Below, one piece after another: positions 23,668-31,909 of a DNA stretch of 33,224 nt. Each line of letters opens with the position of its first letter. Position 1 is the stretch's first letter. This DNA comes from Nocardiopsis prasina DSM 43845 (lineage in GTDB: Bacteria; Actinomycetota; Actinomycetes; Streptosporangiales; Streptosporangiaceae): the NCBI RefSeq assembly GCF_000341265.1, contig NZ_ANAE01000101.1, forward strand, positions 1-33,224, given 5' to 3'. Below the pieces are notes generated by a model. It ran no database searches. It was not told the origin of the DNA and worked only from the letters and a program-made list of their open reading frames with translations. The position numbers were made by a program, and so were the translations under genes.

Positions 23668-23672
23668 CTGGT

Positions 23673-25226
23673 TCACGCCGTCGGGTTGGTCTCCCGCTCC
23701 GCCGGGGCCGCAGGGCGCCGGGCCGCGCGTATCCGGGCGACCACGACGATGCCGACAGCCAGCAGGATGACGGCGTAGATGCCCAGGGTGATGGGGCCCG
23801 TGAACATCACTCCGACGTCCCCCTGGCCGATCGCCAGTCCGCGACGCAGTTCGGTCTCCGCGAGGGGGCCGAGGATGACGGCGATCAGTACCGGGGCGAC
23901 CGGGATCGCGTACCTGCGCATCATGAACCCCAACAGCCCGAGGAGGATCAGCAGCCACAGGTCGGTGACCGAGTAGGAGGAGGCGTAGACACCGAGCACC
24001 GCGAAGCCGGTGATCCCCGCGTACAGGTACCTCTTGGGGATGAGCAGCAGCTTCGCCCACAGAGGGGCGAAGGGCAGGTTGAGGATCAGCAGCATCACGC
24101 TGCCCACGAAGAGGCTGGCCAGGAGCGCCCACACGAGGTCCGCGTTGCGCTCGAACAACAGGGGACCGGGCTGCATGCCGTACTGCTGGAACGCGGCGAG
24201 CATGATCGCCGCCGTGGCAGACGTCGGCAGCCCCAGCCCGAGGAGCGCGCCCATCGCGGTGCCCGCTGTCGCGCTGGCGGCGGCCTCCGGAGCCGCCACG
24301 CCCTCGATGGCGCCCTTGCCGAACTCGTCGGGGCGTTTGCCGCGCCGGGCCCGTAGCTGGGAGAGCTTGCGTTCCGTCCCGTAGGCCAGGAAGGTCGGGA
24401 TCTCCGAACCCCCGGCCGGGATGGTGCCGAACGGAAGGCCGAAGCCCAGTCCGCGCACCCAGGCGGGGATGGCCCGGCGCAGGTCACCGGGCTTGAGCCA
24501 GAGGGATCCGCCGGTTCGGACCAGCTGGGCGTCGTCCCGCTGCCGGTGGATCCGCGAGGCCACGTGGAGCACCTCGCCCAGGGCCAGCAGCCCGACGGTC
24601 ACAGTCACGATGCCGATCCCCTCGAAGAGCGAGGGCACACCGAGGGTGAACCGCGCGGCGCCGCTCTGCGCGTCGATGCCGACCATCGCGATCGCCAGGC
24701 CCAGGGAGAGGGCGATGAGACCGCGGATCATGGACTGGGCGACGACGGCCGAGGTCGCCACGAAGGCGAAGACCGCCAGGGCGAAGTACTCGGCGGGGCC
24801 GAACCGCAGGGCGATGTCGATGATGACACCGGAGAAGAACGCGACCACGGCCGTGGAGACCACCGCGCCGAGGAACGCCCCGATCGCCGAGGTCGCCAGT
24901 GCCTGGGAGGCCTTGCCGCGCAGCGCCATCTTGTGGCCCTCGATCGCGGTGGCGATGGCCGAGCTGTTGCCCGGCGTGTTCATGAGGATGGACGTGGTGG
25001 AGTCGCCGAAGAGTCCGCCGTAGTAGACGGCGGTGAACATGATGAAGGCGCCCGTGGGGTCGAGCTTGAACGTGACCGGGAGCAGAAGCGCCACGGCCAT
25101 CGCCGAGCCCAGGCCGGGGAGAACACCGACAGCCGTGCCCAGGACCACGCCGACGAAGGCCCACAGCAGGTTCTCGGGGGTCAGGGCGGCGGCGAACCCG
25201 CCGCCGAGGAGTACGAGCGTGTCCAT
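23673..25226 (-). CDS. tctA: Tripartite tricarboxylate transporter, large permease TctA
   Basis: A 517-residue membrane protein with about eleven or twelve TM helices. The N-terminal [20 protein letters not shown] and the [19 protein letters not shown] block are the hallmark of TctA, as is the second-half [19 protein letters not shown] and [19 protein letters not shown]. It forms the channel subunit that takes substrate from the periplasmic-type binding protein TctC and couples uptake to an ion gradient. The ATG lies 1 bp after the tctB stop, so it is last in the operon and is followed directly by a terminator. The substrate is a citrate-like di- or tricarboxylate by family. Confidence 0.92.
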   Translation of the reverse strand: MDTLVLLGGGFAAALTPENLLWAFVGVVLGTAVGVLPGLGSAMAVALLLPVTFKLDPTGAFIMFTAVYYGGLFGDSTTSILMNTPGNSSAIATAIEGHKMALRGKASQALATSAIGAFLGAVVSTAVVAFFSGVIIDIALRFGPAEYFALAVFAFVATSAVVAQSMIRGLIALSLGLAIAMVGIDAQSGAARFTLGVPSLFEGIGIVTVTVGLLALGEVLHVASRIHRQRDDAQLVRTGGSLWLKPGDLRRAIPAWVRGLGFGLPFGTIPAGGSEIPTFLAYGTERKLSQLRARRGKRPDEFGKGAIEGVAAPEAAASATAGTAMGALLGLGLPTSATAAIMLAAFQQYGMQPGPLLFERNADLVWALLASLFVGSVMLLILNLPFAPLWAKLLLIPKRYLYAGITGFAVLGVYASSYSVTDLWLLILLGLLGFMMRRYAIPVAPVLIAVILGPLAETELRRGLAIGQGDVGVMFTGPITLGIYAVILLAVGIVVVARIRAARRPAAPAERETNPTA

Positions 25227-25227
25227 G

Positions 25228-25830
25228 TCAGAGCACCCCGCCCAGGATCCCCGAGGGGAGGTTCAGGCCCAGGCCCGCGACGAACGCGAGTTGCACGACC
25301 GCCGAGTAGACCAGCGCGACCGCCGCCTCGAACAGCGAGCGCCTGCCTCCGAACGCCGTGCTGACACCGAAGAACAGCAGGGCTCCGGACAGCAGCCAGC
25401 CCAGGGGTTGCAGCAGCAGGGTGAAGGCGATGACCGAACCCAGCACGAGACCGACCGTGCGCCAGTCGCTGTGGGTCGCGGTGCGCCGGGTCTCCTGGCC
25501 CTCGACCAGGTCACCGACGATCCCCGCGCTCTCCGTGCCGGTGTCGCCGTTCGCCGGAGGGACGGCCGGGGCGCGGGAGACCTGGACGACCAACAGCGCT
25601 CCGAGCACCACCATCAGTCCGGACACCAGCCCCGGGAAGAGCTGGGGGCCGGGCCCGGTGGAGGTGTCCGGGACGTGCATGGCCGTGGTCTGCGCGGCAA
25701 GGAAGACACCGACCCCGACGACGAGCAGGCCCACGAAGACCTCGCTGCGCCCCCGCAACCAGGAACGGGCCGGGTGGGAGGTGGCCGACCCCGGTGACGC
25801 GGGTGGCGCTGGTTCTCTCAGTGGGTTCAT
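25228..25830 (-). CDS. tctB: Tripartite tricarboxylate transporter, small permease TctB
   Basis: A 200-residue membrane protein with four predicted TM helices (about 31-48, 63-82, 122-150 and 165-190) and a polar loop at 85-120. TctB proteins are poorly conserved in sequence; the call rests on the four-helix pattern, TGPGPQLFPGLVSGLMVVLGAL near TM2 and its place between tctC and tctA. The ATG overlaps the tctC stop (ATGA). A Pro-rich, polar N-terminus of ~28 residues is longer than usual. It assists TctA; the exact role of TctB in this family is unclear. Confidence 0.88.
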   Translation of the reverse strand: MNPLREPAPPASPGSATSHPARSWLRGRSEVFVGLLVVGVGVFLAAQTTAMHVPDTSTGPGPQLFPGLVSGLMVVLGALLVVQVSRAPAVPPANGDTGTESAGIVGDLVEGQETRRTATHSDWRTVGLVLGSVIAFTLLLQPLGWLLSGALLFFGVSTAFGGRRSLFEAAVALVYSAVVQLAFVAGLGLNLPSGILGGVL

Positions 25831-26819
25831 GACAGCCCCAGGTCCTTGGTGACTTCGGTGATACGGGTGATCTCTTCCTTGAGGAAGGCCTCGAACTCAG
25901 GACCGGACTGGAAGGTGTCGTCCCACCGGTTGCGTTCGAGGGTGTCCTGCCACTCGGGGGTGGCGACCATCTCCTCGACGATGGCCGTCAGCTCGGCACG
26001 CTCCTCCTCGGTGATCCCGGGCGGCGCCATGAAGCCCCGCCAGTTGGGGAGCACGGCGTCCACGCCCTGTTCGGGGAGGGTGGGGTGCTCTTCCAGGCCG
26101 GTGACCCGTTCGTGGGCGGAGACGCCGAGGACCCGAAGACTCCCCGTCTCCACCTGGTCGCTGAACTCGTTGTAACCCGAGACACCCACGTCGATGCTGC
26201 CCGAGAGCAGGGAGGTGAGCGCCTGGGCGCCGCCCGCGAAGGGGATGTAGTTGACGTCGGTTGGACGCAGGCCCTGTGACTGGGCGGCGAGCCCGGCGAG
26301 CAGGTGGTCGGTGCCCCCGAGCGAACCGCCGCCCACGGCCACCGCTCCGGGGTCGTCCTCCCAGGCCTCGATCAGGTCGTTCATGTCCTGGAGCGGTGAG
26401 TCGTCACGGACCACGAAGACCTCGTAGTCGTCCGCCACCCGGGCGATGGGCACGACGTCCTCCAGCGTCTGGGCGGAGTCGTTGACGATGATGCCGCCGA
26501 TCATGACGGTCCCGGTGGTCATCAGGGTGGTCGCCTCGCCCTCGCGCCGCACCGTCTGGGCGAGGCCGATCGTGCCCCCTGCCCCGGGCAGGTTCACGAC
26601 CTGGGTGTTGGCCACGATGTCGTTCAGACGCATCGCGTGCTGTGCCTCCCGGGCGACGAGGTCCCAGCCGCCGCCCGGGTCGGCGGGCACCACGATGTCC
26701 ACCCGGGCGCGGGCCTCGGAGTCGTGCGTCTGCGAGAGCGCGGCGTTCGCCGCGGCGGCACCCACGACGAGGGTCGCGCACACGGCCCCCACCGCACGCA
26801 GGGTGCGCTGCTTGTCCAT
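25827..26819 (-). CDS. tctC: Tripartite tricarboxylate transporter substrate-binding protein TctC
   Basis: A 330-residue Bug/TctC-type binding protein. A signal-like N-terminus (MDKQRTLRAVGAVCATLVVG) is followed by the first strand VDIVVPADPGGGWD, then VNLPGAGGTIGLAQTV and YIPFAGGAQALTSLLSGSIDVGVSG, all family signatures for carboxylate binding. Unusually for a Gram-positive binding protein there is no good lipobox: Cys14 follows Gly-Ala-Val. It may be released, or held by an uncleaved N-terminal helix. The ATG at 26817-26819 was preferred over a TTG-type frame opening at 26849 because GAGGGAG lies 5 bases upstream. It is first in the operon, under an IclR-type operator at 26844-26858. Confidence 0.9.
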   Translation of the reverse strand: MDKQRTLRAVGAVCATLVVGAAAANAALSQTHDSEARARVDIVVPADPGGGWDLVAREAQHAMRLNDIVANTQVVNLPGAGGTIGLAQTVRREGEATTLMTTGTVMIGGIIVNDSAQTLEDVVPIARVADDYEVFVVRDDSPLQDMNDLIEAWEDDPGAVAVGGGSLGGTDHLLAGLAAQSQGLRPTDVNYIPFAGGAQALTSLLSGSIDVGVSGYNEFSDQVETGSLRVLGVSAHERVTGLEEHPTLPEQGVDAVLPNWRGFMAPPGITEEERAELTAIVEEMVATPEWQDTLERNRWDDTFQSGPEFEAFLKEEITRITEVTKDLGLS

Positions 26820-26843
26820 CTTCACTCCCTCTCGACCCCACTG

Positions 26844-26858
26844 GTCCACCAGGTGGAC
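26844..26858. promoter_or_regulatory. IclR-type operator in front of tctC
   Basis: A perfect palindrome GTCCACCAGGTGGAC centred on one base. It lies in the predicted tct leader, downstream of the promoter at 26886-26914. The same 15 bases recur upstream of iclR at 27079-27093. The similarity extends to 24 bp (26842-26865 against the reverse complement of 27072-27095) with 22 identities, oriented the same way relative to each gene. Confidence 0.75.
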
Positions 26859-26885
26859 TCAATGGGCCGCTGATTGGTTCAGAGA

Positions 26886-26914
26886 ATGATGCAAATCACT
26901 CGGGGGTGTGTCAA
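26886..26914 (-). promoter_or_regulatory. Predicted promoter of tctCBA
   Basis: On the minus strand a perfect TTGACA (26914-26909), a 17-base spacer and CATCAT (26891-26886, four of six). Transcription would start near 26880, leaving the IclR operator about 20-35 bases into the transcript, where a bound protein would block elongation or initiation. Confidence 0.6.
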
Positions 26915-27038
26915 TGCGTCCGGGAAATCTTTCCTTAACGAAGTCGTCACGTGCGCTGGGGTGTGTCCTGCCTGGGCAGAGGTTCTGTGTTGGGCGGACC
27001 GGTTGCCGGGTGCCCCTGGCGGTTCCTGCGTCCGTGGG

Positions 27039-27068
27039 TTAGCCTGACCCCCAGTAAGACCATCTAGT
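27039..27068 (+). promoter_or_regulatory. Weak candidate promoter of iclR
   Basis: TTAGCC (27039-27044), an 18-base spacer and TCTAGT (27063-27068). The matches are modest. The operator at 27079-27093 would lie at or just after the transcription start, as expected for autorepression. Confidence 0.3.
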
Positions 27069-27078
27069 AGTCCAATGA

Positions 27079-27093
27079 GTCCACCAGGTGGAC
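27079..27093. promoter_or_regulatory. IclR-type operator in front of iclR
   Basis: The same perfect 15-bp palindrome GTCCACCAGGTGGAC as before tctC, ending 15 bp before the iclR start. It contains an in-frame GTG that would otherwise be the most upstream start of iclR, another reason to use the later ATG. Confidence 0.75.
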
Positions 27094-27108
27094 CACGACG
27101 GGAGTGTG

Positions 27109-27903
27109 ATGGCCGGGGACACCGAAGGGGGAGTGCGCAGCGTGGTGCGCGCGCTCGACCTGCTGGACCTCTACGACGAGAGGAACCAGCGCTACACCAC
27201 ACGTGAGCTGGTGGAACTGACCGGGCTGGCCAAGACCACCGTGCTCCGCCTGGTCGGCACCCTCGAACAACGCGGGTTGCTCTGGTCCGGTTCGGACGGC
27301 CGGGTCGGAGCCGGACCGGGACTGCTCCGCTGGGCGCGCCTGGCCCACGCCGTCTGGCAGGTGCCCGAGTCGATCCGCGTGATCATGCGGGACCTCACCG
27401 TCGAGACCTCCGAGACGGTCAACCTCTACGTGCGCGCGGACACCGTTCGTGTCTGCGTCGCCCAGGAGGAGGGTCCCCAACGGCTCCGCCACGTCGTGAA
27501 CACCGGTGACGAGATGCCCCTCTGGGGCGGGGCGGCCAGCAAGGTGCTCCTGGGCGGAGCCCCGGAGTCGGTGGTCCGGAGGGTCGCCGCGGCCTCCCCC
27601 CACGGACCGCAGTACCTCGACCGCCTGCTCACCGAGATCGCCGAGGCCCGGAGCCAGGGGTACTCGGTCAGCCACGGAGAACGCGAACACGGCGCCTCCG
27701 GGGTCGCGGCTCCCGTCCACGGGGCCGCCGGAGGTCCCGCGCCCGTCGCCGCACTCGCGGTCGGCGGGCCCACCGCCCGCTTCACCGAGGCCTCCGTCCG
27801 CGCCTTCAGCGGTGCGGTACGAGAGGCGGCGGAACGCATCGGCCGGATCGGGTTCGACCCGGGGTCGGAGAACGTGGCGAGCGACGACAAGGAGAACGGA
27901 TGA
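27109..27903 (+). CDS. IclR-family regulator of the carboxylate locus
   Basis: A 264-residue IclR protein. The N-terminal winged helix (about 8-70) reads VRSVVRALDLLDLYDERNQR, then LVELTGLAKTTVLRLVGTLEQRGLL. The C-terminal effector domain contains VNLYVRADTVRVCVAQEEGPQ, the PLWGGAASKVLLG block and a late QGYSVSHGEREHGASGVAAPV segment, all typical. IclR proteins bind small acids. The ATG at 27109 has GGGAG 4 bases upstream; a GTG at 27106 is an alternative. Its stop overlaps the CoA-transferase start. With matching operators on both sides it probably controls its own operon and tctCBA in response to the transported acid or its CoA product. Confidence 0.9.
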   Translation: MAGDTEGGVRSVVRALDLLDLYDERNQRYTTRELVELTGLAKTTVLRLVGTLEQRGLLWSGSDGRVGAGPGLLRWARLAHAVWQVPESIRVIMRDLTVETSETVNLYVRADTVRVCVAQEEGPQRLRHVVNTGDEMPLWGGAASKVLLGGAPESVVRRVAAASPHGPQYLDRLLTEIAEARSQGYSVSHGEREHGASGVAAPVHGAAGGPAPVAALAVGGPTARFTEASVRAFSGAVREAAERIGRIGFDPGSENVASDDKENG

Positions 27904-29126
27904 GCCCCGCGACAGCCGCGCGTGACGCCCTCCCCCTGGCAGGGGTCCGCGTCCTGGACCTGACCAATGTGCTGGCCGGACCCTACGCCGGGTACCAGCT
28001 CTCCCTGATGGGGGCGGACGTCGTCAAGGTGGAGGTGCCCGGCGCGGGCGACCTCGCACGACAGCTCGGAGCCTCCTCGGAACTCAACGACGAGCGTGTG
28101 GGGGCGTCCTTCCTCGCCCAGAACGCGGGGAAGCGGTCACTGACCCTGAACCTCAAGTCGGACGCGGGGCGCGAGGTCATGCGCACCCTGGTGAGCGACT
28201 CGGACGTGTTGCTGGAGAACTTCCGCCCGGGGGTCATGGAACGCCTGGGCTTCGACTGGGAGACCCTGCGCGAACTCAACCCCGGCCTGGTGTACTGCGC
28301 CGTGTCCGGGTTCGGCTCCGACGGTCCGCTGAGCGACCGGCCCGCCTACGACCAGATCATCCAGGGGCTGTCCGGCATGATGGACGCCACCGGGACCGAG
28401 GAGACCGGTCCCCTCCGAGCCGGGTTCCCCATCGCCGACGTCCTGGGCGGACTGGCCGCCGCGTTCGCGGTCGGCAGCGCCCTGGTGCGACGTGAACGCA
28501 CGGGTGAGGGCACCCGTCTCGACGTCTCGATGCTGGAGACCGCCATCACGGCCATGGGCTGGGGGGTCTCCAACTACCTCTCGGCGGGAGTGGAACCCTC
28601 ACGCATCGGCAACGAGAACGCCACCGCCGCCCCGTCCGGCACCTTCACCACCGGCGAGGGCACGCTCAACATCGCGGCCAACAAGCAGGAACAGTTCGAG
28701 ACCCTGTGCCGCCTCCTCCAGGCATCCGAACTCGTGGCCGACCCCCGCTTCGCCACGCGGGAGGACCGCAAGGCCAACCGGGTCGCGCTGCGCGGTGAAC
28801 TCGAGGAGCGCCTGGCGGGCCGGAGCGCGGCGGACTGGGAGGCGGTCCTCTCCGCCGCCGGGGTGCCCGCGGCCCGTGTGCTCAGCGTCCGCGAAGCCCT
28901 CGAACTCGAACACGTCGAGCACCGGGGCCTGGTCCGCACGCTTGCCTTCCCCGGCCGGGACGACCGTGAACTGCACGTCCTTGGCAGCGGTGTGCACGTG
29001 GACGGAACCTCCCTGGGGCCCGACCGCTCCCCACCCCTCCTGGGCGAACACACCGACCAGGTCCTCCAGGAAGCCGGATACGAACAGAGCGAGGTCAACG
29101 CGCTCAGAGAGGCGGGTGTGGTGTGA
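27900..29126 (+). CDS. Class III CoA-transferase (CaiB/BaiF family)
   Basis: A 408-residue enzyme. The N-terminal block LAGVRVLDLTNVLAGPYAGYQLSLMGADVVKVE and the LLENFRPGVMERLGFDW and VYCAVSGFGSDGPLSDRPAYD blocks are family signatures. The catalytic aspartate is Asp151 in AYDQIIQGLSGMM. It moves CoA between carboxylic acids, or within a CoA-ester, through an aspartyl-CoA mixed anhydride. The ATG overlaps the iclR stop and its own stop overlaps the citryl-CoA-lyase-like gene (GTGA), so CoA activation and cleavage are tightly coupled. The likely acceptor is the acid imported by TctCBA; donor and acceptor cannot be read from sequence. Confidence 0.92.
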   Translation: MSPATAARDALPLAGVRVLDLTNVLAGPYAGYQLSLMGADVVKVEVPGAGDLARQLGASSELNDERVGASFLAQNAGKRSLTLNLKSDAGREVMRTLVSDSDVLLENFRPGVMERLGFDWETLRELNPGLVYCAVSGFGSDGPLSDRPAYDQIIQGLSGMMDATGTEETGPLRAGFPIADVLGGLAAAFAVGSALVRRERTGEGTRLDVSMLETAITAMGWGVSNYLSAGVEPSRIGNENATAAPSGTFTTGEGTLNIAANKQEQFETLCRLLQASELVADPRFATREDRKANRVALRGELEERLAGRSAADWEAVLSAAGVPAARVLSVREALELEHVEHRGLVRTLAFPGRDDRELHVLGSGVHVDGTSLGPDRSPPLLGEHTDQVLQEAGYEQSEVNALREAGVV

Positions 29127-29968
29127 GCGCTCCTGACACCCCGAGCATGACCCACGAGGAGATCGGCGACTGGTGGTCGACCTCCCTGACACGTATCGCC
29201 CCCGGAGAGATCGAGCTGCGCGGATACCCCGTGCAGGACGTCATCGGCCGCCACGGCTTCGTCGAGGTGGTCTGGCTCATGCTCAGGGGGGAGCTGCCCG
29301 AGCCCGCCCAGGCCCGCATGCTCGAGTCCGCGCTGGTGGCCGGGGTCGACCACGGCCCACAGGCGCCCTCCATCGCGGCCGCGCGGATGGCCGCCACCTG
29401 CGGGCTGGGGCTCAACAACGCGGTCGCCAGCGGCGTGAACCTCCTGGGGGACGTGCACGGGGGCGCGGGGCAGCAGTGCGTCACCCTCCTGCACCGGATG
29501 GCCGAACTGCGCTCCGACGGCACCGGCGCCGACGACGCGGCCGAGGCGATCGTGGCCGAGTACCGGGACAGAGGCGGTTACGTCCCCGGGTTCGGGCACC
29601 GCTTCCACCCCAGGGACCCGCGACGGGACCCCCTCCTGGGCATGGTGCGGGACGCGGTGCGCGACGGGATCGTCGACGCCGGTCCGCTGGAGTCCGCGCT
29701 CGCACTGGAGAAGGCCCTCGAGGGACGCAGGGGCAGGCGCGTGCCCATGAACATCGACGGCGCCACGGCCGTCGTCTACGCCTGCCTCGGCTTCGACGCC
29801 GAACTGGCGCGCGGGCTCTTCGTCCTCTCGCGGTCGGTCGGCATCCTGGCCCACGCCTGGGAGGAGAGCAACAGCGGCGCGAGGATCAAGGGCCCCCTCC
29901 CGCGTACGGTCCTCGCCGGTTACACCGGTCCGTCGACCCGCCTACCGGGCGAGGTCCACGACGACTGA
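29123..29968 (+). CDS. Citryl-CoA-lyase-like protein (citrate synthase superfamily)
   Basis: A 281-residue protein, much shorter than citrate synthase (~380-430) but with the catalytic triad retained: His112 in LLGDVHGGAG, His159 in VPGFGHRFHPRDPR, and Asp212 in PMNIDGATA. An N-terminal SLTRIAPGEIELRGYPVQDVIG segment is also typical. Short stand-alone members of this superfamily act as citryl-CoA lyases, splitting (S)-citryl-CoA or related 3-hydroxy-3-carboxyacyl-CoA into acetyl-CoA (or homologue) and an oxo-acid. The GTG at 29123 overlaps the CoA-transferase stop. Together the two enzymes could replace multi-subunit citrate lyase. The real substrate could also be a methylated or citramalate-like acid. 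Confidence 0.87.
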   Translation: MSAPDTPSMTHEEIGDWWSTSLTRIAPGEIELRGYPVQDVIGRHGFVEVVWLMLRGELPEPAQARMLESALVAGVDHGPQAPSIAAARMAATCGLGLNNAVASGVNLLGDVHGGAGQQCVTLLHRMAELRSDGTGADDAAEAIVAEYRDRGGYVPGFGHRFHPRDPRRDPLLGMVRDAVRDGIVDAGPLESALALEKALEGRRGRRVPMNIDGATAVVYACLGFDAELARGLFVLSRSVGILAHAWEESNSGARIKGPLPRTVLAGYTGPSTRLPGEVHDD

Positions 29969-29980
29969 GCCGGTCGCGGG

Positions 29981-30016
29981 CGTCCCGGCCGGTGCGAGCG
30001 CGCACCGGCCGGGACG
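29981..30016. terminator. Bidirectional terminator, carboxylate operon / DinB gene
   Basis: A perfect 16-bp stem, CGTCCCGGCCGGTGCG (29981-29996) with CGCACCGGCCGGGACG (30001-30016), loop AGCG. It lies between two convergent units. Confidence 0.85.
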
Positions 30017-30042
30017 AGGGCCGTTCCCGTTCCGGAAGGGGA

Positions 30043-30531
30043 TCAGCGGCCGGTCTGGCCGTCGATCCTCTCGCGGAGGATGTCGAGGTGTCCGGCGTGA
30101 CGACCGGTCTCCTCGATCATGTGCGCCAGAGCCCACCGCATCGACGGCGCGGGCCCGCCGCGGCGGCCGTCGTGCGCGGGTCGGCCGAGGTCCTCGCAGG
30201 CGGCGATAGCTCTGTTCGCGGCGGCGACGGCGTCGCGGTAGGCCTGGAGTACCTCCTCGGTGCTACGGTCCGGACCGGCACGGAACGTCGCCGCCCAGTC
30301 GGTGGTCTCCTCACCGAGGAACACGCGGCGCTCGACGCGGGTCAGGTGCGCGATCAGGCCGAGAAGGTTGGTCCCCGAGGCCACGCCAGGGGTGCGCACG
30401 TGTTCCTCCGGCGCCCCCTCGACCTTGGCCAGGGCGCTTTCGCGCAGGTAGTCCAGGAATCCGGTGAGGACCTCCTTCTCACCGGGCCCGGTCCTGGGCG
30501 GTGGGCGGTCGCGTCGTGATCGGGCGGACAT
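30043..30531 (-). CDS. DinB / DUF664-family protein
   Basis: A 162-residue four-helix-bundle protein of the DinB superfamily. The metal-site pattern is complete: His62 in LIAHLTRVERRVFLG, and His145 and His148 in HMIEETGRHAGHLDILRERIDG, the last block being the hallmark of DUF664. Some relatives are thiol-dependent (mycothiol or bacillithiol) transferases or hydrolases, so a detoxification role in an actinomycete is plausible but unproven. The ATG at 30529-30531 has AAGGGAG 5 bases upstream. It follows the methyltransferase gene by 28 bp and is the last gene of that unit; a longer open frame upstream only shadows the methyltransferase. Confidence 0.87.
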   Translation of the reverse strand: MSARSRRDRPPPRTGPGEKEVLTGFLDYLRESALAKVEGAPEEHVRTPGVASGTNLLGLIAHLTRVERRVFLGEETTDWAATFRAGPDRSTEEVLQAYRDAVAAANRAIAACEDLGRPAHDGRRGGPAPSMRWALAHMIEETGRHAGHLDILRERIDGQTGR

Positions 30532-30559
30532 GGTGCTCCCTTCGTGGCGGTGCGGGCGA

Positions 30560-31258
30560 TCAGAGCCGTTCGGTCCCCGGAGTCGTCCCCGGTTGGCGGC
30601 GTGCCGCCACCACGTTGTCGACCACCGTCGCGGAGCGGCCTTCGGGTCCGTGCGCGAGTCGTGTGCGTTGTTCGACCACGACGGCGGTCCACTCCGGCCC
30701 GAGGCCGAGCGAGCGCCACAGGTCGTCCGCGGTCGGATGGTCGTCGTGCCGGTTCCATGACCAGGGCGCGCTCGAACCGTGGTCGACGACGAGCAGGATT
30801 CCCTCGTCGCGGACCGACCGCGCGGACGCGCGCAGGACCTCGTCTCTGGCGAGGCCGGTCGTGGTGTGGAAGTAGTTGGCGTAGACGAGGTCGACGGGGC
30901 CGGTGTCGGGCGCGGAGGACGCCAGGTCGTGGGCTTCCAGGTCGAGGTGCTCCTCGACCCCGGCCAGCCTGGACCGCTCGGCCAGGACGTCGAGCACGTG
31001 TGCCGAGACGTCCACCGCCGTGACCCGCCACCCGCGTGCGGCCAACCACAGGGCGTCCCCGCCGCGTCCGCACGCGAGTTCGAGGGCCCGGGGCGCTCTT
31101 CGGCGCGGAGCCGGTACGAGCGCCAGTTCTCCCGCGAGCGCGACGAAGGCCGCGTTGGGCGGGGGAGGGGATGTCGAGGGATTCTCGTCGCTGTACTGCT
31201 GGTCCCAGAACTCCCGGGCGGGAGAGGGGACCCCGGTTTCGGATCGCATGACGCCCAT
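30560..31258 (-). CDS. Class I SAM-dependent methyltransferase
   Basis: A 232-residue enzyme. Motif I is ALELACGRGGDALWLAARGW and motif II VTAVDVSAHVLDVLAE, followed by VDLVYANYFHTT at the motif-IV position, with Asp at the end of strand 4. A DEGILLVVDHGSSAPWSWN block and an RSATVVDNVVAARR C-terminus follow. It resembles TehB-like small-molecule methyltransferases, but the substrate is unknown. The start is uncertain: ATG 31258 was used; ATG 31249 and a TTG at 31306, 18 bp after the XRE-cupin stop, are alternatives and none has a good ribosome-binding site. A run of four Pro lies near the N-terminus. It sits between the regulator and the DinB gene on one strand. Confidence 0.85.
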   Translation of the reverse strand: MGVMRSETGVPSPAREFWDQQYSDENPSTSPPPPNAAFVALAGELALVPAPRRRAPRALELACGRGGDALWLAARGWRVTAVDVSAHVLDVLAERSRLAGVEEHLDLEAHDLASSAPDTGPVDLVYANYFHTTTGLARDEVLRASARSVRDEGILLVVDHGSSAPWSWNRHDDHPTADDLWRSLGLGPEWTAVVVEQRTRLAHGPEGRSATVVDNVVAARRQPGTTPGTERL

Positions 31259-31324
31259 GCTGGGCGGCGGGGGCGGTTCCGTGCACGGTTCCGTGCGGAT
31301 CTGCAACGGCGTGTGCGCGGGGCC

Positions 31325-31909
31325 TCAGCCCCCGTGCAGGTGGATGCGTTCGCCCTGGGTCCCGAAGATCGCGATGACCTCGGCCACCGCCCGCTCGGCG
31401 GGGTTGCCGATCCAGTGCGGGGTCCGGGTGTCGAACTCGGCCGCCTCCCCGGCGTGCAGCAGTACGTCCTGTTCGGAACCGAGGACCAGCCGTACGGTTC
31501 CCGAGAGCACGTAGAACCACTCGTGGCCATCGTGCGTGCGCAGCTCGGGCGCTGGGAGGGCTCGGGACGGCGGATAGACCACCTTGTACGCCTGGACCCC
31601 GCCCGCGCGCTGTGTGAGCGGGACGAACGTCAGACCGAAGCGGCGCACCGGATGCAGGTGGACGCGCGGGTCACCCACCCTGGGCGCGTCGACGAGCTCG
31701 TCGATCGGCACCCGGTAGGCGCGGGAGAGGGGGAGCAGCTGCCCCAGGGTGGGCTGGAGCCGTCCGGTCTCCAGACGCGAGAGCGTGCTCGGTGAGATCC
31801 CCGTGTGTTCCGACAGCTTGTTGAGGGTCAGCCCCACACGGCCACGCAGCCGCCGCAGCCGGGCGCCCACGGCACGGAGCACCTCGGCGTCGGGATCGTT
31901 GCCTTCCAT
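31325..31909 (-). CDS. XRE-cupin regulator
   Basis: A 194-residue protein. The XRE helix-turn-helix (about 10-70) contains VGARLRRLRGRVGLTLNKLSEH, then GISPSTLSRLETGRLQPTLGQLLPLSRAY. The C-terminal cupin (about 95-190) has THDGHEWFYVLSGTVRLVLGS and a later EFDTRTPHWIGN strand, normally the small-molecule pocket. It probably controls the methyltransferase and DinB genes that follow on the same strand. The ATG has no ribosome-binding site, but TAGGTT ends 6 bases before it, matching the spacing of a -10 box for a leaderless transcript. This is a common arrangement for actinomycete regulators. Confidence 0.9.
   Translation of the reverse strand: MEGNDPDAEVLRAVGARLRRLRGRVGLTLNKLSEHTGISPSTLSRLETGRLQPTLGQLLPLSRAYRVPIDELVDAPRVGDPRVHLHPVRRFGLTFVPLTQRAGGVQAYKVVYPPSRALPAPELRTHDGHEWFYVLSGTVRLVLGSEQDVLLHAGEAAEFDTRTPHWIGNPAERAVAEVIAIFGTQGERIHLHGG

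Larger units (their letters stand above)
23335..23672. other. Convergent intergenic region with two terminators
   Basis: 338 bp between the plus-strand enzyme gene and the minus-strand tctA. Apart from the two strong hairpins listed separately, it is GC-rich and no gene is supported. Segment 23440-23635 shows only weak, scattered pairing. Confidence 0.6.

Noticed and set aside
20849-24132. Long minus-strand frames opposite the symporter and cyclodeaminase-like genes
   Set aside because: These are antisense shadows; the plus-strand proteins show full family signatures and coupled starts.
27088-27108. GTG at 27088 as the iclR start
   Set aside because: It lies inside the operator palindrome and lacks a ribosome-binding site, while the ATG at 27109 has GGGAG just upstream.
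28574-29854. 426-codon minus-strand frame opposite the CoA-transferase and lyase genes
   Set aside because: Low-complexity translation, antisense to two recognised enzymes.
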